Assembly (NCBI RefSeq): GCF_900101545.1
Contig: NZ_FMZU01000016.1
Coordinates: 1 to 64,000, forward strand
Direction: 5' to 3'
DNA from: Variovorax sp. CF079
GTDB lineage: Bacteria > Pseudomonadota > Gammaproteobacteria > Burkholderiales > Burkholderiaceae_C
DNA length: 64,000 bases
This document shows positions 8,885-16,825 of the stretch, in pieces; the stretch's first letter is position 1; each line of letters opens with the position of its first letter. Both the position numbers and the translations under genes were made by a program. A model generated the notes under the pieces. That model ran no database searches. It was not told the DNA's origin and worked only from the letters and a program-made list of their open reading frames with translations.

Positions 8885-9008
8885 GTCGATGTCTCCTGGT
8901 GTGCGCGAACTGCGCTGTGGGCATCCAGCGTGGGGATGCCCTGGAGAAATCGTAGAAAGCGAAGCTGTCGATCCGCCGTCACGGCGATCAGGGTTTGTAC
9001 GGGGCCAC

Positions 9009-9776
9009 CTAGTTTTTGTAGCCGGGATCGATGCGGTCGAGCTTGCGGATCAGCGAGGGCCAGACGAAGGCGCCTCCGAGACCGCCGGTCTGCACCTTCA
9101 TCGCCTGGCCCACGCCCTCGACGATCTTCGGATTCACCTGCGTGAGTTCACTGCCGCCGGACTGCGCGGCGATCTGGATCTGGCAGGTGGTCTCGAAGAC
9201 GTACATCGAGAGAAAAGCATCGGCGATGGTCTTGCCCACGGTGAGCAGGCCGTGGTTGCGCAGCATCAGGAAGTTGGCGTCACCCATGTCGGCCTGCAGG
9301 CGCGGCTTCTCGTCGTCGCGGAAGGCCACGCCCTCGTAGTCGTGGTAGGCCAGCGAGGCGAGCACGAAGGTCGACTGCTGGCTGATCGGCAGCACGCCGT
9401 TCTTCTGCGCGCTCACCGCGATGCCGGCGCGCGTGTGGGTGTGCAGCACGCACTGGATGTCTTCGCGCGCCGCATGCACCGCGCTGTGGATCACGAAGCC
9501 GGCCGGGTTCACGGGGTAGGGCGAGTCGATGATCTTGTTGCAGTCCTGGTCGACCTTGATCAGGCTCGACGCCGTGATCTCGTCGAACATCAGGCCGTAG
9601 GGATTGATCAGGAAGTGGTGTTCGGGCCCGGGCACGCGCGCGCTGATGTGCGTGAAGACCAGGTCGCTCCAGCCGTAGAGCGCGACCAGCCGGTAGCAGG
9701 CCGCGAGGTCGACGCGCAGCTGCCATTCTTCGGCGGAGACGAGCTTCTGGATTTCGGGTTGGGTGGTGGCGTTCAT
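9009..9776 (-). CDS. Class II aldolase/adducin family protein
   Basis: The 255-residue product has the Zn site of the fuculose/ribulose-phosphate aldolase fold: HTH at residues 112-114 (VLHTHTRAG) and His175 in NHGLLTVG. Family members perform retro-aldol cleavage, epimerisation or decarboxylation of hydroxy or keto acids; adducin-like members may be non-catalytic. I set the start at 9776, where AAGGACA precedes the ATG by about 6 bases; longer upstream frames have no such signal. It sits 23 bases after the HD gene and 124 bases before the lyase small subunit, in the same operon. The substrate is unknown but is presumably a hydroxylated carboxylate or the product of the HD protein. Confidence 0.8.
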   Translation of the reverse strand: MNATTQPEIQKLVSAEEWQLRVDLAACYRLVALYGWSDLVFTHISARVPGPEHHFLINPYGLMFDEITASSLIKVDQDCNKIIDSPYPVNPAGFVIHSAVHAAREDIQCVLHTHTRAGIAVSAQKNGVLPISQQSTFVLASLAYHDYEGVAFRDDEKPRLQADMGDANFLMLRNHGLLTVGKTIADAFLSMYVFETTCQIQIAAQSGGSELTQVNPKIVEGVGQAMKVQTGGLGGAFVWPSLIRKLDRIDPGYKN

Positions 9777-9799
9777 GTGGGTGTCCTTGGGGTGAAATT

Positions 9800-10390
9800 T
9801 CAGACGGCCTCTGCAGGCTTCAACACAGCCTTGTAGATGCTTTGACGCGGCTGCGCCATCACGCGCTTTAGCATCGGTTCGAACTCGGCGATCGGCAGCG
9901 TCTCGGCCTTCGGGTCGAAGGCCGGGTTGTCGTAGAGCTCGCAGAACTCGGCCGTGCGTTCGTAGTTCGGATGGTTCCTGAAGTTGTCGCGCAGGTTGCG
10001 GTCGAGCCCGATGTGGTGGAAGAAGTAGTGGCCCTGGAAGATGCCGTGGTTCTGCACCATCCAGTGGTTCTCCTCGCGCACGAATGGCTTCAGGATCGCG
10101 GCCGCGATGTCGGGATGGTTGAAGGAGCCCAGCGTGTCGCCGATATCGTGCAGGAGCGCGCACACCACGTACTCTTCGTCGCGTCCGTCGCGCAAGGCGC
10201 GCGTGGCGGTCTGCAGCGAGTGGGTGTAGCGGTCGACCGGGAAGCCGCCGTAGTCGCCTTCGAGGATCTGCAAGTGCTTGATCACGCGCTCGGGCAGGCC
10301 GCTCGCGAACTGCATGAACTCGCCGCCGATCAGTTGCCAGTCTTCCCGCGTGCTGTCCTGCATGCGGGTGAAGTTCGCTCTTGCGTTCAT
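9800..10390 (-). CDS. HD-domain protein, PhnZ/MIOX-like putative diiron oxygenase
   Basis: The 196-residue HD-superfamily protein has metal-ligand candidates His57 (RYTHSLQTA), His81-Asp82 (LLHDIGD), His92 (NHPDIAA), His109/His115 and an Asp in the C-terminal YDNPAFDP motif (154 or 159). The HDIGD box and YDxxxFDP tail are the pattern of PhnZ/TmpB-like HD oxygenases, which cleave hydroxylated substrates with a mixed-valence diiron centre, and not of nucleotide phosphohydrolases. That assignment is from motif likeness only. It is the first gene of the catabolic operon, 97 bases from the divergent regulator, so it probably acts on the imported substrate or an early intermediate. Confidence 0.7.
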   Translation of the reverse strand: MNARANFTRMQDSTREDWQLIGGEFMQFASGLPERVIKHLQILEGDYGGFPVDRYTHSLQTATRALRDGRDEEYVVCALLHDIGDTLGSFNHPDIAAAILKPFVREENHWMVQNHGIFQGHYFFHHIGLDRNLRDNFRNHPNYERTAEFCELYDNPAFDPKAETLPIAEFEPMLKRVMAQPRQSIYKAVLKPAEAV

Positions 10391-10440
10391 CGTGTCTCCG
10401 TGGGGTGCGGCCCACTGTAGACCTGCGCTTGACCATCAAC

Positions 10441-10456
10441 TGTCAAGAATTTGACA
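10441..10456. promoter_or_regulatory. Putative Crp/Fnr-family operator
   Basis: TGTCAA-N4-TTGACA is a perfect 6+6 dyad with the spacing of Fnr-class sites (TTGAT-N4-ATCAA). It lies midway between the HD gene (10390) and the divergent regulator (10488). Each half also reads as a TTGACA -35 box, one in each direction, so a bound regulator could control both sides. Confidence 0.6.
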
Positions 10457-10458
10457 AT

Positions 10459-10470
10459 CCAGGGCCCTGG
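10459..10470. promoter_or_regulatory. 12-bp perfect palindrome CCAGGGCCCTGG
   Basis: This self-complementary 12-mer begins 3 bases after the operator and 18 bases before the regulator ATG. It may be a second protein site or simply a G/C-rich palindrome; no function is assigned. Confidence 0.3.
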
Positions 10471-10487
10471 TAAACCCCCGACCCTGC

Positions 10488-11210
10488 ATGCCTCAGCCTC
10501 CCCGACCGCGCCTGTCTGCAGCGCACCGCAGCGCCATGGAAGCCAACCCGTGGTTCGCCTCGATGCCGCGCGTGCAGCGCGAGGCCTTGCTGGGCGCTGC
10601 CGACCTGGTCCACCTGCGGCGCGGCGCGATGCTGTTCCGCCAGGGCGATCCGGTGCAGGCGGCGGGCAGCGGCTTCTACGGGCTGGCGGCCGGAACGATC
10701 AAGATCTCGACCTTGCGGCACGATGGGCGCGAAGCCATCCTGGCCGTGCTCGAGCCCGGCAACTGGTTCGGCGAGATCAGCCTGATCGACGGTTCGCCGC
10801 GCACCCACGATGCCACCGCGCTGAGCGCGCTCGACCTGCTGGTGGTGCCGCCTGAAGCCTTCGCGCAGCAGATGCAGGGCAGGGCCTTCTCCCATGCGAT
10901 CGCGGCACTGCTCGCGGCGCGGGTGCGGGGACTCTATGGATTGATGGAGGACGCCACCTTGCGCGACCTGCGAGCCCGCGTCGCACGCCGGCTGCTGGTG
11001 CTGGCGCGCGGCGACGCGACCCAGTCGGTGCATCTGCGCAAGCGCGTGCGCCTGCCGCAAGAGGCCTTGGCGATGATGCTGGGCGTGACGCGGCAGACGC
11101 TCTCGAAGGAGCTCAACGCGCTGGCGGAAGAGCGCGTGATCGCGCTCGGCTACGGCCGCATCGAGCTGTTGTCGCTCGATGCGCTGCAGCGCCTGGGCGG
11201 CACTGCTTAG
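10488..11210 (+). CDS. Crp/Fnr family transcriptional regulator
   Basis: The 240-residue regulator has an N-terminal cyclic-nucleotide-binding-like beta roll (about 20-135; EPGNWFGEISLIDGSPRTHD matches the conserved cassette) and a C-terminal winged helix (about 165-225) with the recognition helix in MMLGVTRQTLSKELNAL. No Fnr-type Cys cluster is visible, so it is unlikely to sense oxygen through an Fe-S cluster; the ligand is unknown. It diverges from the catabolic operon across 97 bases holding the TGTCAA-N4-TTGACA site and is the obvious candidate to bind it. The stop overlaps the converging binding-protein gene by 4 bases. Confidence 0.85.
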   Translation: MPQPPRPRLSAAHRSAMEANPWFASMPRVQREALLGAADLVHLRRGAMLFRQGDPVQAAGSGFYGLAAGTIKISTLRHDGREAILAVLEPGNWFGEISLIDGSPRTHDATALSALDLLVVPPEAFAQQMQGRAFSHAIAALLAARVRGLYGLMEDATLRDLRARVARRLLVLARGDATQSVHLRKRVRLPQEALAMMLGVTRQTLSKELNALAEERVIALGYGRIELLSLDALQRLGGTA

Positions 11211-12385
11211 CGCAATACGCGCCCGTCGGCCGTGATGCTGATCAGGTCGATGCTGCGCTGCGGATCGCGCAGGCCGGGGCGCAGGTTGATGCGAAAGCCG
11301 CCGACGTCGTAGTCCGTCATGCCGGCCATCACGCGCTGCAGGCTCGCGGGCGTGAAGCCGCGGCCGGCGCGGCGAACGGCTTCGCCCGCGGCCTTGGCGG
11401 CGATGAAGCCTTCCATGCCTTCGTAGGAGGCCGTCTGGTCGGAGGTGTCGATGGCGGCGAGGTATTCCTTGACGATCGGGATGGCCGAGGGCCGCGGCGA
11501 GGGCACGACCTGCGAGATCACGATGCCGCCGATGTCCTTGCCCAGCGCCGCGTAGAGCGGATCGATGCCGACGATCGAGAAGGCCATGAAGGCGCCGGAA
11601 TAGCCGCTCTTGCGCAGCTTGCGGATCACATTGGCGGTGGTGCTCGAAAGCGACACCAGCACGATGGCCTGCGGGTTCTGCTTCTGCACCGCGGCGAGTG
11701 CCGCATCGAGCTTGTCGCCGGCGGCGGGCACCAGCGCGCTCGCCGCCAGGGACCCAAGCTTCTGATCGGTCATGGCCTGCTGCACGGCGGCGAGACCGGC
11801 GCGGCCCATGGCGTCGTCGTCGCCGACCAGCGCGATGCGCGTCTGCCCCACGGTGGCACATTGGCGCACGATCTTGAAGGCCTCGTCGGCCATGCTGGGA
11901 CGCACGTGGAACACGTTCGGATGCGCGGCGCCGCGCAGGCTGTCCGAGGCGGCGAAGGGTGCGAAGAGCAGCGTGCCCTGTTGCGCGGCCGCGGCGGCAC
12001 CGGCTTCGCTGCTGGCGGTGCCGACGAAGCCGAACAGCATGTCGGCCTTGTCGGTGGTGAGCAGGGTGCGCGCGTTGGCGGCAGCGCGCGCGGCGTCGTA
12101 GCCGTCGTCGAGCTGCTGCAGTTTCAGGTGGATGCCGCTGGCGGCCTGCGTTTCGTTGAAGTGGGTCGCGTAGAGGCGGCAGCCGGCGGCAAAGGCCAGC
12201 CCGATCTCGCTGGCGGCGCCGGTCAGCGGAACCGATTGCCCGAGGATCACCGTGCGCGCCGAGGCCGCTGCCGGCGCGGCGGCGCGCGTGGTCTGCGCCT
12301 GGCCGATCCGGCTCGCACCGAGGCCGCCGCCCAGCAGCATCGTGGCCCCCACCTTGCCCAGCCAAAGCCTGCGTGACAGATCCAT
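11207..12385 (-). CDS. ABC transporter substrate-binding protein, LivJ/branched-chain type
   Basis: The 392-residue exported protein begins with a twin-arginine-like signal (SRRLWLGK followed by a hydrophobic run, cleavage near residue 30). It then shows the type I periplasmic binding fold used for branched-chain amino acids, amides or aromatic acids (VILGQSVPLTGAASEIG near residue 45; GFVGTASSEAG near 115). No permease or ATPase lies beside it, so it is an orphan component or works with a transporter elsewhere. The ligand cannot be told from sequence. It is separated from the divergent DUF4331 gene by 234 bases holding a dyad 14 bases upstream of its start. Confidence 0.85.
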   Translation of the reverse strand: MDLSRRLWLGKVGATMLLGGGLGASRIGQAQTTRAAAPAAASARTVILGQSVPLTGAASEIGLAFAAGCRLYATHFNETQAASGIHLKLQQLDDGYDAARAAANARTLLTTDKADMLFGFVGTASSEAGAAAAAQQGTLLFAPFAASDSLRGAAHPNVFHVRPSMADEAFKIVRQCATVGQTRIALVGDDDAMGRAGLAAVQQAMTDQKLGSLAASALVPAAGDKLDAALAAVQKQNPQAIVLVSLSSTTANVIRKLRKSGYSGAFMAFSIVGIDPLYAALGKDIGGIVISQVVPSPRPSAIPIVKEYLAAIDTSDQTASYEGMEGFIAAKAAGEAVRRAGRGFTPASLQRVMAGMTDYDVGGFRINLRPGLRDPQRSIDLISITADGRVLR

Positions 12386-12398
12386 CGGAAACCTTTCG

Positions 12399-12423
12399 CT
12401 ACATCAATCTGAAAAATGTAGCA
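12399..12423. promoter_or_regulatory. Inverted repeat upstream of binding-protein gene
   Basis: GCTACAT-N11-ATGTAGC is a perfect 7-bp dyad in A/T-rich DNA immediately upstream of the binding-protein start. It suits a regulator site or a 5' UTR hairpin. The rest of the 234-base divergent gap holds only a GCGCCGCG-type G/C run and nothing else I can name. Confidence 0.4.
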
Positions 12424-12619
12424 ATTTTGGTGCCTCATACGAAGGTAGTAAGTCACGTTGGGCCGGTTTGCTGATGGGCGCCGCGTCGGCGGCGCGCTTG
12501 CCGGATACGCAACGCTGTATTGCGCGCTCTGCGCCGTATCCACGTGAACGATTGCCGCGTACTTCGAAGGCGCTCCGTGCGCTGTTTCGAAAACCGTTCC
12601 ACTTCTTGAGGTGACGCCG

Positions 12620-14101
12620 ATGAAATTCCCAACACATTCCCGCAGAGCCTGCGTCCTCGCCTTGTGCGCGGCAGCGGCCGGCGGCGCCTTCGCGTCCAGC
12701 CACCGCGAAGCGCCTTCCATTGCCGGTATGCCCAAGCTCGATGCGACCGACTTCTACATGTTCCGCAGCTACGAGCCGGGCCGGCAGAACTACCTGACGC
12801 TGATCGCCAACTACCAGCCCGACCAGGGTCCGTACGGCGGGCCGAACTACTTCACGATGGATCCGAACGCGCTGTACGAGATCCACCTGGACACCGACGG
12901 CGACGCGGTCGAGAACGTCACTTTCCAGTTCAAGTTCAAGAACACGCTGCGCGACATCCAACTGCCGATCTCCGGCAAGCAGGTGTCGATTCCGCTGGTG
13001 CAGTCGGGCGGCATCTCGGCGCCCAATGGCGCGACCAGCAACCTGCGCGAGACCTACACCCTGAGCGTGGTGTACGGCGACCGCCGCAAGGGGCGTGCGG
13101 AGGCGGTCACGATGGCCGGCGGCGGCACGGAGTTCGACAAGCCCACCGACAACATCGGCGACAAGACCTTCGGCGGCCCGACCGGCTATGCCGCCTACGC
13201 CAACCAGCATCTCTATGCGGTCAACATCCCGGGCTGCGCTACGCCCGGGCGCGTGTTCGTGGGCCAGCGCAAGGATCCCTTCGCCGTCGCGCTGGGCCAG
13301 GTGTTCGACCTGATCAACCTCAATCCGCTGGGTGCGCCGAACGCCAATCCCGACTCGCTGGCCGGCAGGAACATCACCACGATGGCGCTGGAAGTGCCGA
13401 TCGCCTGCGTGACGGGCGCCGACCCCATCGTCGGCGGCTGGACCAGCGCCAGCGTGCGCCAGGGCCGCCTGATCGCGAGCCCGCCCAAGAGCGGCCACGG
13501 CACCACCGCGCTGAACGGCGGCGCCTGGACGCAGGTCTCGCGCCTGGGGATGCCGCTGGTCAACGAACTGGTGATCGGCCTGAAGGACAAGGATAAGTTC
13601 AACAGCTCCAAGCCCAGGGACGACGCGCAGTTCGCGGACTACGTGACCAACCCTACCTTGCCGGCCCTGATCCAGACGCTGTTCCCTTCGGCGCCCGCGC
13701 CGACCAACTTTCCGCGCAGCGACCTGGTCGCGGCCTTTCTCACGGGCGTGGATGGCGTCAACAAGCCGGCCAACGTGAAGCCCTCGGAGATGCTGCGGCT
13801 CAACACAGGCATCGCGCCGACACCGAAGGCCAGCCAGATGAACCTCGGCGTCCTGGCCGGTGATACCGCGGGCTTCCCGAACGGCCGCCGGCCGGGTGAC
13901 GACATCGTCGATGCCGAGCTGCGCGTGGCGATGGGCGTGCTCTGCGTCGCGACCGGCGCGAGCGACACGCTCAAGGTTGGTTGCATGCCTGCCGACGCTC
14001 CGGCCGGCGGCGCGGCGCTGACCGACGGGGCGGCCGTGAGTCCTGCCCAGTTCCTCGACGCCTTTCCGTACCTGAACACGCCGCTGCCCGGTGCGCAGTG
14101 A
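12620..14101 (+). CDS. DUF4331 domain protein, secreted
   Basis: The 493-residue protein has a Sec signal (cleavage near AFA-SSHREAP, residue 25/26) and then the DUF4331 hallmark opening: SSHREAPSI, LDATDFYMFRSYEP, YEIHLDTDGDAVENVTFQF. These are Asp/Asn-rich beta strands that look suited to bind divalent cations. I chose the ATG at 12620 because GAGGTGA precedes it by 5 bases; a GTG at 12611 is less likely. Function of DUF4331 is not established. It heads an operon with a small lipoprotein (10-base gap), a TPR protein and a HupE/UreJ-type membrane protein, suggesting an envelope metal-handling system. Confidence 0.85.
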   Translation: MKFPTHSRRACVLALCAAAAGGAFASSHREAPSIAGMPKLDATDFYMFRSYEPGRQNYLTLIANYQPDQGPYGGPNYFTMDPNALYEIHLDTDGDAVENVTFQFKFKNTLRDIQLPISGKQVSIPLVQSGGISAPNGATSNLRETYTLSVVYGDRRKGRAEAVTMAGGGTEFDKPTDNIGDKTFGGPTGYAAYANQHLYAVNIPGCATPGRVFVGQRKDPFAVALGQVFDLINLNPLGAPNANPDSLAGRNITTMALEVPIACVTGADPIVGGWTSASVRQGRLIASPPKSGHGTTALNGGAWTQVSRLGMPLVNELVIGLKDKDKFNSSKPRDDAQFADYVTNPTLPALIQTLFPSAPAPTNFPRSDLVAAFLTGVDGVNKPANVKPSEMLRLNTGIAPTPKASQMNLGVLAGDTAGFPNGRRPGDDIVDAELRVAMGVLCVATGASDTLKVGCMPADAPAGGAALTDGAAVSPAQFLDAFPYLNTPLPGAQ

Positions 14102-14111
14102 GGAGAACGGC

Positions 14112-14390
14112 ATGAACCGCAAGACCCATCTGTGGAGTGCATCCTTGCTGGCAGCGGTCGTCCTGGCCGGGTGCGGCGGCGGAGGAGGGGGCGGATCTGG
14201 GGGCTTCCCCATCGGCACCGCACCGCCGCCTTCGAACCCACCGCCCGTGATGACCGATCCGTACGACGCCTTCATCGCCTACGTGAAAGGACTGATCGAC
14301 ATGGCGCTCGACACCGCCGAGCCGGCCGATGTCGCGGCTTTCGATCCGCCGCCGACTTCGGACACCAAAGACCCGCTTTCCACGCAGTGA
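14112..14390 (+). CDS. Small lipoprotein with Gly tract
   Basis: This 92-residue lipoprotein has an LAGC lipobox, a Gly/Ser run straight after the Cys (GGGGGGGSGG), a Pro-rich linker and a short helical C-terminus (DPYDAFIAYVKGLIDMALDT). AGGAG lies 6 bases before the chosen ATG. It sits between the DUF4331 and TPR genes and is probably cotranslated: its stop overlaps an ATG of the next frame. I do not know the family; it may tether or partner the DUF4331 protein at the outer membrane. Confidence 0.7.
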   Translation: MNRKTHLWSASLLAAVVLAGCGGGGGGGSGGFPIGTAPPPSNPPPVMTDPYDAFIAYVKGLIDMALDTAEPADVAAFDPPPTSDTKDPLSTQ

Positions 14391-14404
14391 TGTCTGGAGC
14401 GGCC

Positions 14405-15571
14405 ATGCGGGTGCGCGCGCTCATGCGATGGCTGGTTCCGGCCTTCGTCGTGCTCGCCGGGGCCGCAGGCGCGGCCCCGCGCGTGCCGGCGAGCGACGAG
14501 GCCATCGTCGAGACCCTGCCTTCCATCGCAGGCTGGTCGCGCGACGAGCACAGGCTCCGGCGCGAGCTTGCCCAAAGTCCGCGCGACGAAGGCGTGGCCA
14601 TCGCGGCGGCGCAGGCCTATCTGGACCTGGCCCGCGCGCAGGGCGATGCGCGCTACGCGGGCTATGCGATGGCTGCGCTGCAGGCCTGGGAACCGGTCTC
14701 GGCCGGCGCAACGCCGCCGGCGGTGCTGGTCATGCATGCGACCGTGGCGCAGTTCCTGCACGACTTCGACGGCGCCGAAGCCACGCTGAAGATGGCGCTG
14801 GCCCGGCAGCCAACCCATGCGCAGGCCTGGATCACGCTCGCCACCATCCTGCGCGTGCGCGGGCGCTATAGCGAATCGGATGCGGCCTGCCGTGCATTGG
14901 GCCGTGTCGGGCCGGCGCTGTACGCCATCGCCTGCCTGGCCGAGAACGCAGGCCTGCGCGGCGAGCATGCGGCGGCCCGCAGCGCGCTGCAGGGGCTCCT
15001 GGCCGACCCGGCGCTGGCGCACCCGCGCCAGGCCGGCACGCGCCAATGGCTGCAGACCAGCGTGGCCGAGATCGAGGAACGTGCGGGCCGCCCGGCGGCG
15101 GCCGAACTCGCGTACCGGCAGGCGCTCGATACCGAACGCTCGGGCTACCTGCTGCTGGCCTACAGCGACTTTCTCCAGCGGCACGGGCGAGCGGCCGAGA
15201 TTGCGCCTCTGCTCGGCAAGGAGCCGCGCAACGATGCCGTGCTGCTGCGGCTGGCCGTGGCCGGACGGCGCGACAGCGCGCAGCGGGAAGTGCAGGAGCT
15301 GCAGGCGCGCTTTGCGGCCGCCGCGCTGCGGCCGCATGCGACGTCGGTGCATGCGCGGGAACAAGCGCTGTTCGCACTCGATGTGCAGGGCGATGCGCGA
15401 CGCGCCCTCGCGCTCGCGCGCGTCAACGTCCAGCTGCAGCGCGAACCGATCGACCTGCTGCTGTTCGCGCGCGCGGCCGTTGCGGCGCGCGACGAGGCCG
15501 CATGCGGCGAAGTGAAAACGCTGCTGCAACAGACGGGGCTGCGAGATGCGCGCATCGATGCGATTCTTTGA
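14405..15571 (+). CDS. Exported TPR-repeat protein
   Basis: The 388-residue product has a signal peptide (RALMRWLVPAFVVLAGAAGA, cleavage near residue 24) followed by helical repeats with TPR spacing, for example AEATLKMALARQPTHAQAW near residue 130 and RPAAAELAYRQALDTERSGY near 230. GGAG precedes the ATG at 14405. An alternative ATG at 14390 overlaps the lipoprotein stop and would add five residues. Downstream, the HupE-like gene starts inside its last 26 bases. TPR repeats suggest a protein-protein scaffold in the periplasm for the DUF4331 and HupE-like partners; no catalytic residues are visible. Confidence 0.75.
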   Translation: MRVRALMRWLVPAFVVLAGAAGAAPRVPASDEAIVETLPSIAGWSRDEHRLRRELAQSPRDEGVAIAAAQAYLDLARAQGDARYAGYAMAALQAWEPVSAGATPPAVLVMHATVAQFLHDFDGAEATLKMALARQPTHAQAWITLATILRVRGRYSESDAACRALGRVGPALYAIACLAENAGLRGEHAAARSALQGLLADPALAHPRQAGTRQWLQTSVAEIEERAGRPAAAELAYRQALDTERSGYLLLAYSDFLQRHGRAAEIAPLLGKEPRNDAVLLRLAVAGRRDSAQREVQELQARFAAAALRPHATSVHAREQALFALDVQGDARRALALARVNVQLQREPIDLLLFARAAVAARDEAACGEVKTLLQQTGLRDARIDAIL

Positions 15572-16703
15572 GCGCCTTGGTGCGGTGCTGCTGTTCATCG
15601 CGTTGGCAGCCGCCTCACCGGCCGCGCGGGCCCACAAGGCGAGCGATGCCTACCTGCAGCTGCAGCGCAACGGCGACACGCTGGACCTCCGCTGGGACAT
15701 CGCGCTGCGCGACCTCGATGCGGCGCTCGACCTGGATCGCAACGGCAACCGACAGCTGAGCTGGGGCGAGGTTCGCGCGCGCATGGACGACATCGGCGCC
15801 TATGCGTTGGCGCGCCTGCGCATCGAGCAGGGGCGATGCAGGCTCGCGCACGCACAGCCGCCTGCCGTCGAAAGCCGCATCGACGGGGCCTACCTTGTGC
15901 TGCAGTTGCAGGCACGCTGCGACACCGGCCCCGCCATGGAACTCGACTACCGGCTGTTCAAGGAAGTGGACCCCACGCATCGCGGGCTGTTGCGCATCGG
16001 GGCGCAAGGCGACGCGGCGCCGACGGCGCGCTCGCTGGATCCGGCAGGCGGGCCGGTGGCCGTGGCCTGGCCGGAGGGCCCGACCGGGGCGGCATCGGGC
16101 ACGAGCTTCTTTCGCGATGGCGTGCACCACATCCTGATCGGCTACGACCACGTGCTGTTCCTGATCTGCCTGCTGCTGCCCGCCGTGCTGCGGCGCGGGG
16201 CGGACGGGTGGATGCCGGTCGCAAACTGGCGCGAGGCCCTGTGGCCGATGGTCGGCATGGTCACCATGTTCACCGTCGCGCACTCCATCACGCTCGCGCT
16301 GGCGGGCCTCGAACTGCTGACGATCTCGCCGCGCATCATCGAGCCGGCCATCGCGCTCACCATCATGGTGGCGGCGCTCGACAATCTCCATCCGCTGCTG
16401 CGGGGCCGGCGCAAGCTCTTCAGCTTCCTGTTCGGCCTGATCCACGGTTTCGGCTTTGCGGGCGTGCTCGGCGAACTCGAGCTGCCGGCCCGCGGCTTCG
16501 TCACCGCGCTGCTTCAGTTCAACCTGGGCGTGGAGGCCGGACAGCTGGTGATCGTGAGCGCAGCGCTTCTCGTGCTGGTGGCCTTGCGCGGCTGGCGCGG
16601 CTATCGCCCTGTGGTCCTGCGAAGCGGCTCGGTGCTGGCCGTCGCCATCGCGGCGCTCTGGCTGTTCGAGCGGGTGTTCGATGTCCAGTTGGTGGCCGTG
16701 TAG
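15546..16703 (+). CDS. HupE/UreJ-family membrane protein with periplasmic EF-hand domain
   Basis: The 385-residue protein has a signal peptide (to about residue 29), then a periplasmic domain of about 160 residues. That domain contains a textbook EF-hand loop, DRNGNRQLSWGE (residues 64-75; ligands at 1, 3, 5, 7, 9 and 12 are D, N, N, Q, S, E). A C-terminal block of six to seven helices from about 195 carries HHILIGYDHVLFL and LIHGFGFAGVL, typical of the HupE_UreJ_2 group. Relatives are linked to nickel or cobalt supply, but this branch is uncharacterised. An internal ATG at 15558 is possible. It overlaps the TPR gene by 26 bases and closes the DUF4331 operon. Confidence 0.8.
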   Translation: MRASMRFFERLGAVLLFIALAAASPAARAHKASDAYLQLQRNGDTLDLRWDIALRDLDAALDLDRNGNRQLSWGEVRARMDDIGAYALARLRIEQGRCRLAHAQPPAVESRIDGAYLVLQLQARCDTGPAMELDYRLFKEVDPTHRGLLRIGAQGDAAPTARSLDPAGGPVAVAWPEGPTGAASGTSFFRDGVHHILIGYDHVLFLICLLLPAVLRRGADGWMPVANWREALWPMVGMVTMFTVAHSITLALAGLELLTISPRIIEPAIALTIMVAALDNLHPLLRGRRKLFSFLFGLIHGFGFAGVLGELELPARGFVTALLQFNLGVEAGQLVIVSAALLVLVALRGWRGYRPVVLRSGSVLAVAIAALWLFERVFDVQLVAV

Positions 16704-16825
16704 CGTCGGAGTGCTCGGATGAGGTGTTAACTTTTGTTTTTGAAACGTGCTTTTTGCACACGGCGAAAGCGCGCTCCGATGGCAACATCCCCGCTGATCC
16801 CGGGCTCTTGTCCCCGGCAATTGAC

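Noticed and set aside
12404..14275. Leftward 623-codon frame opposite DUF4331
   Set aside because: Antisense shadow; DUF4331 has signal peptide, ribosome site and family motifs.
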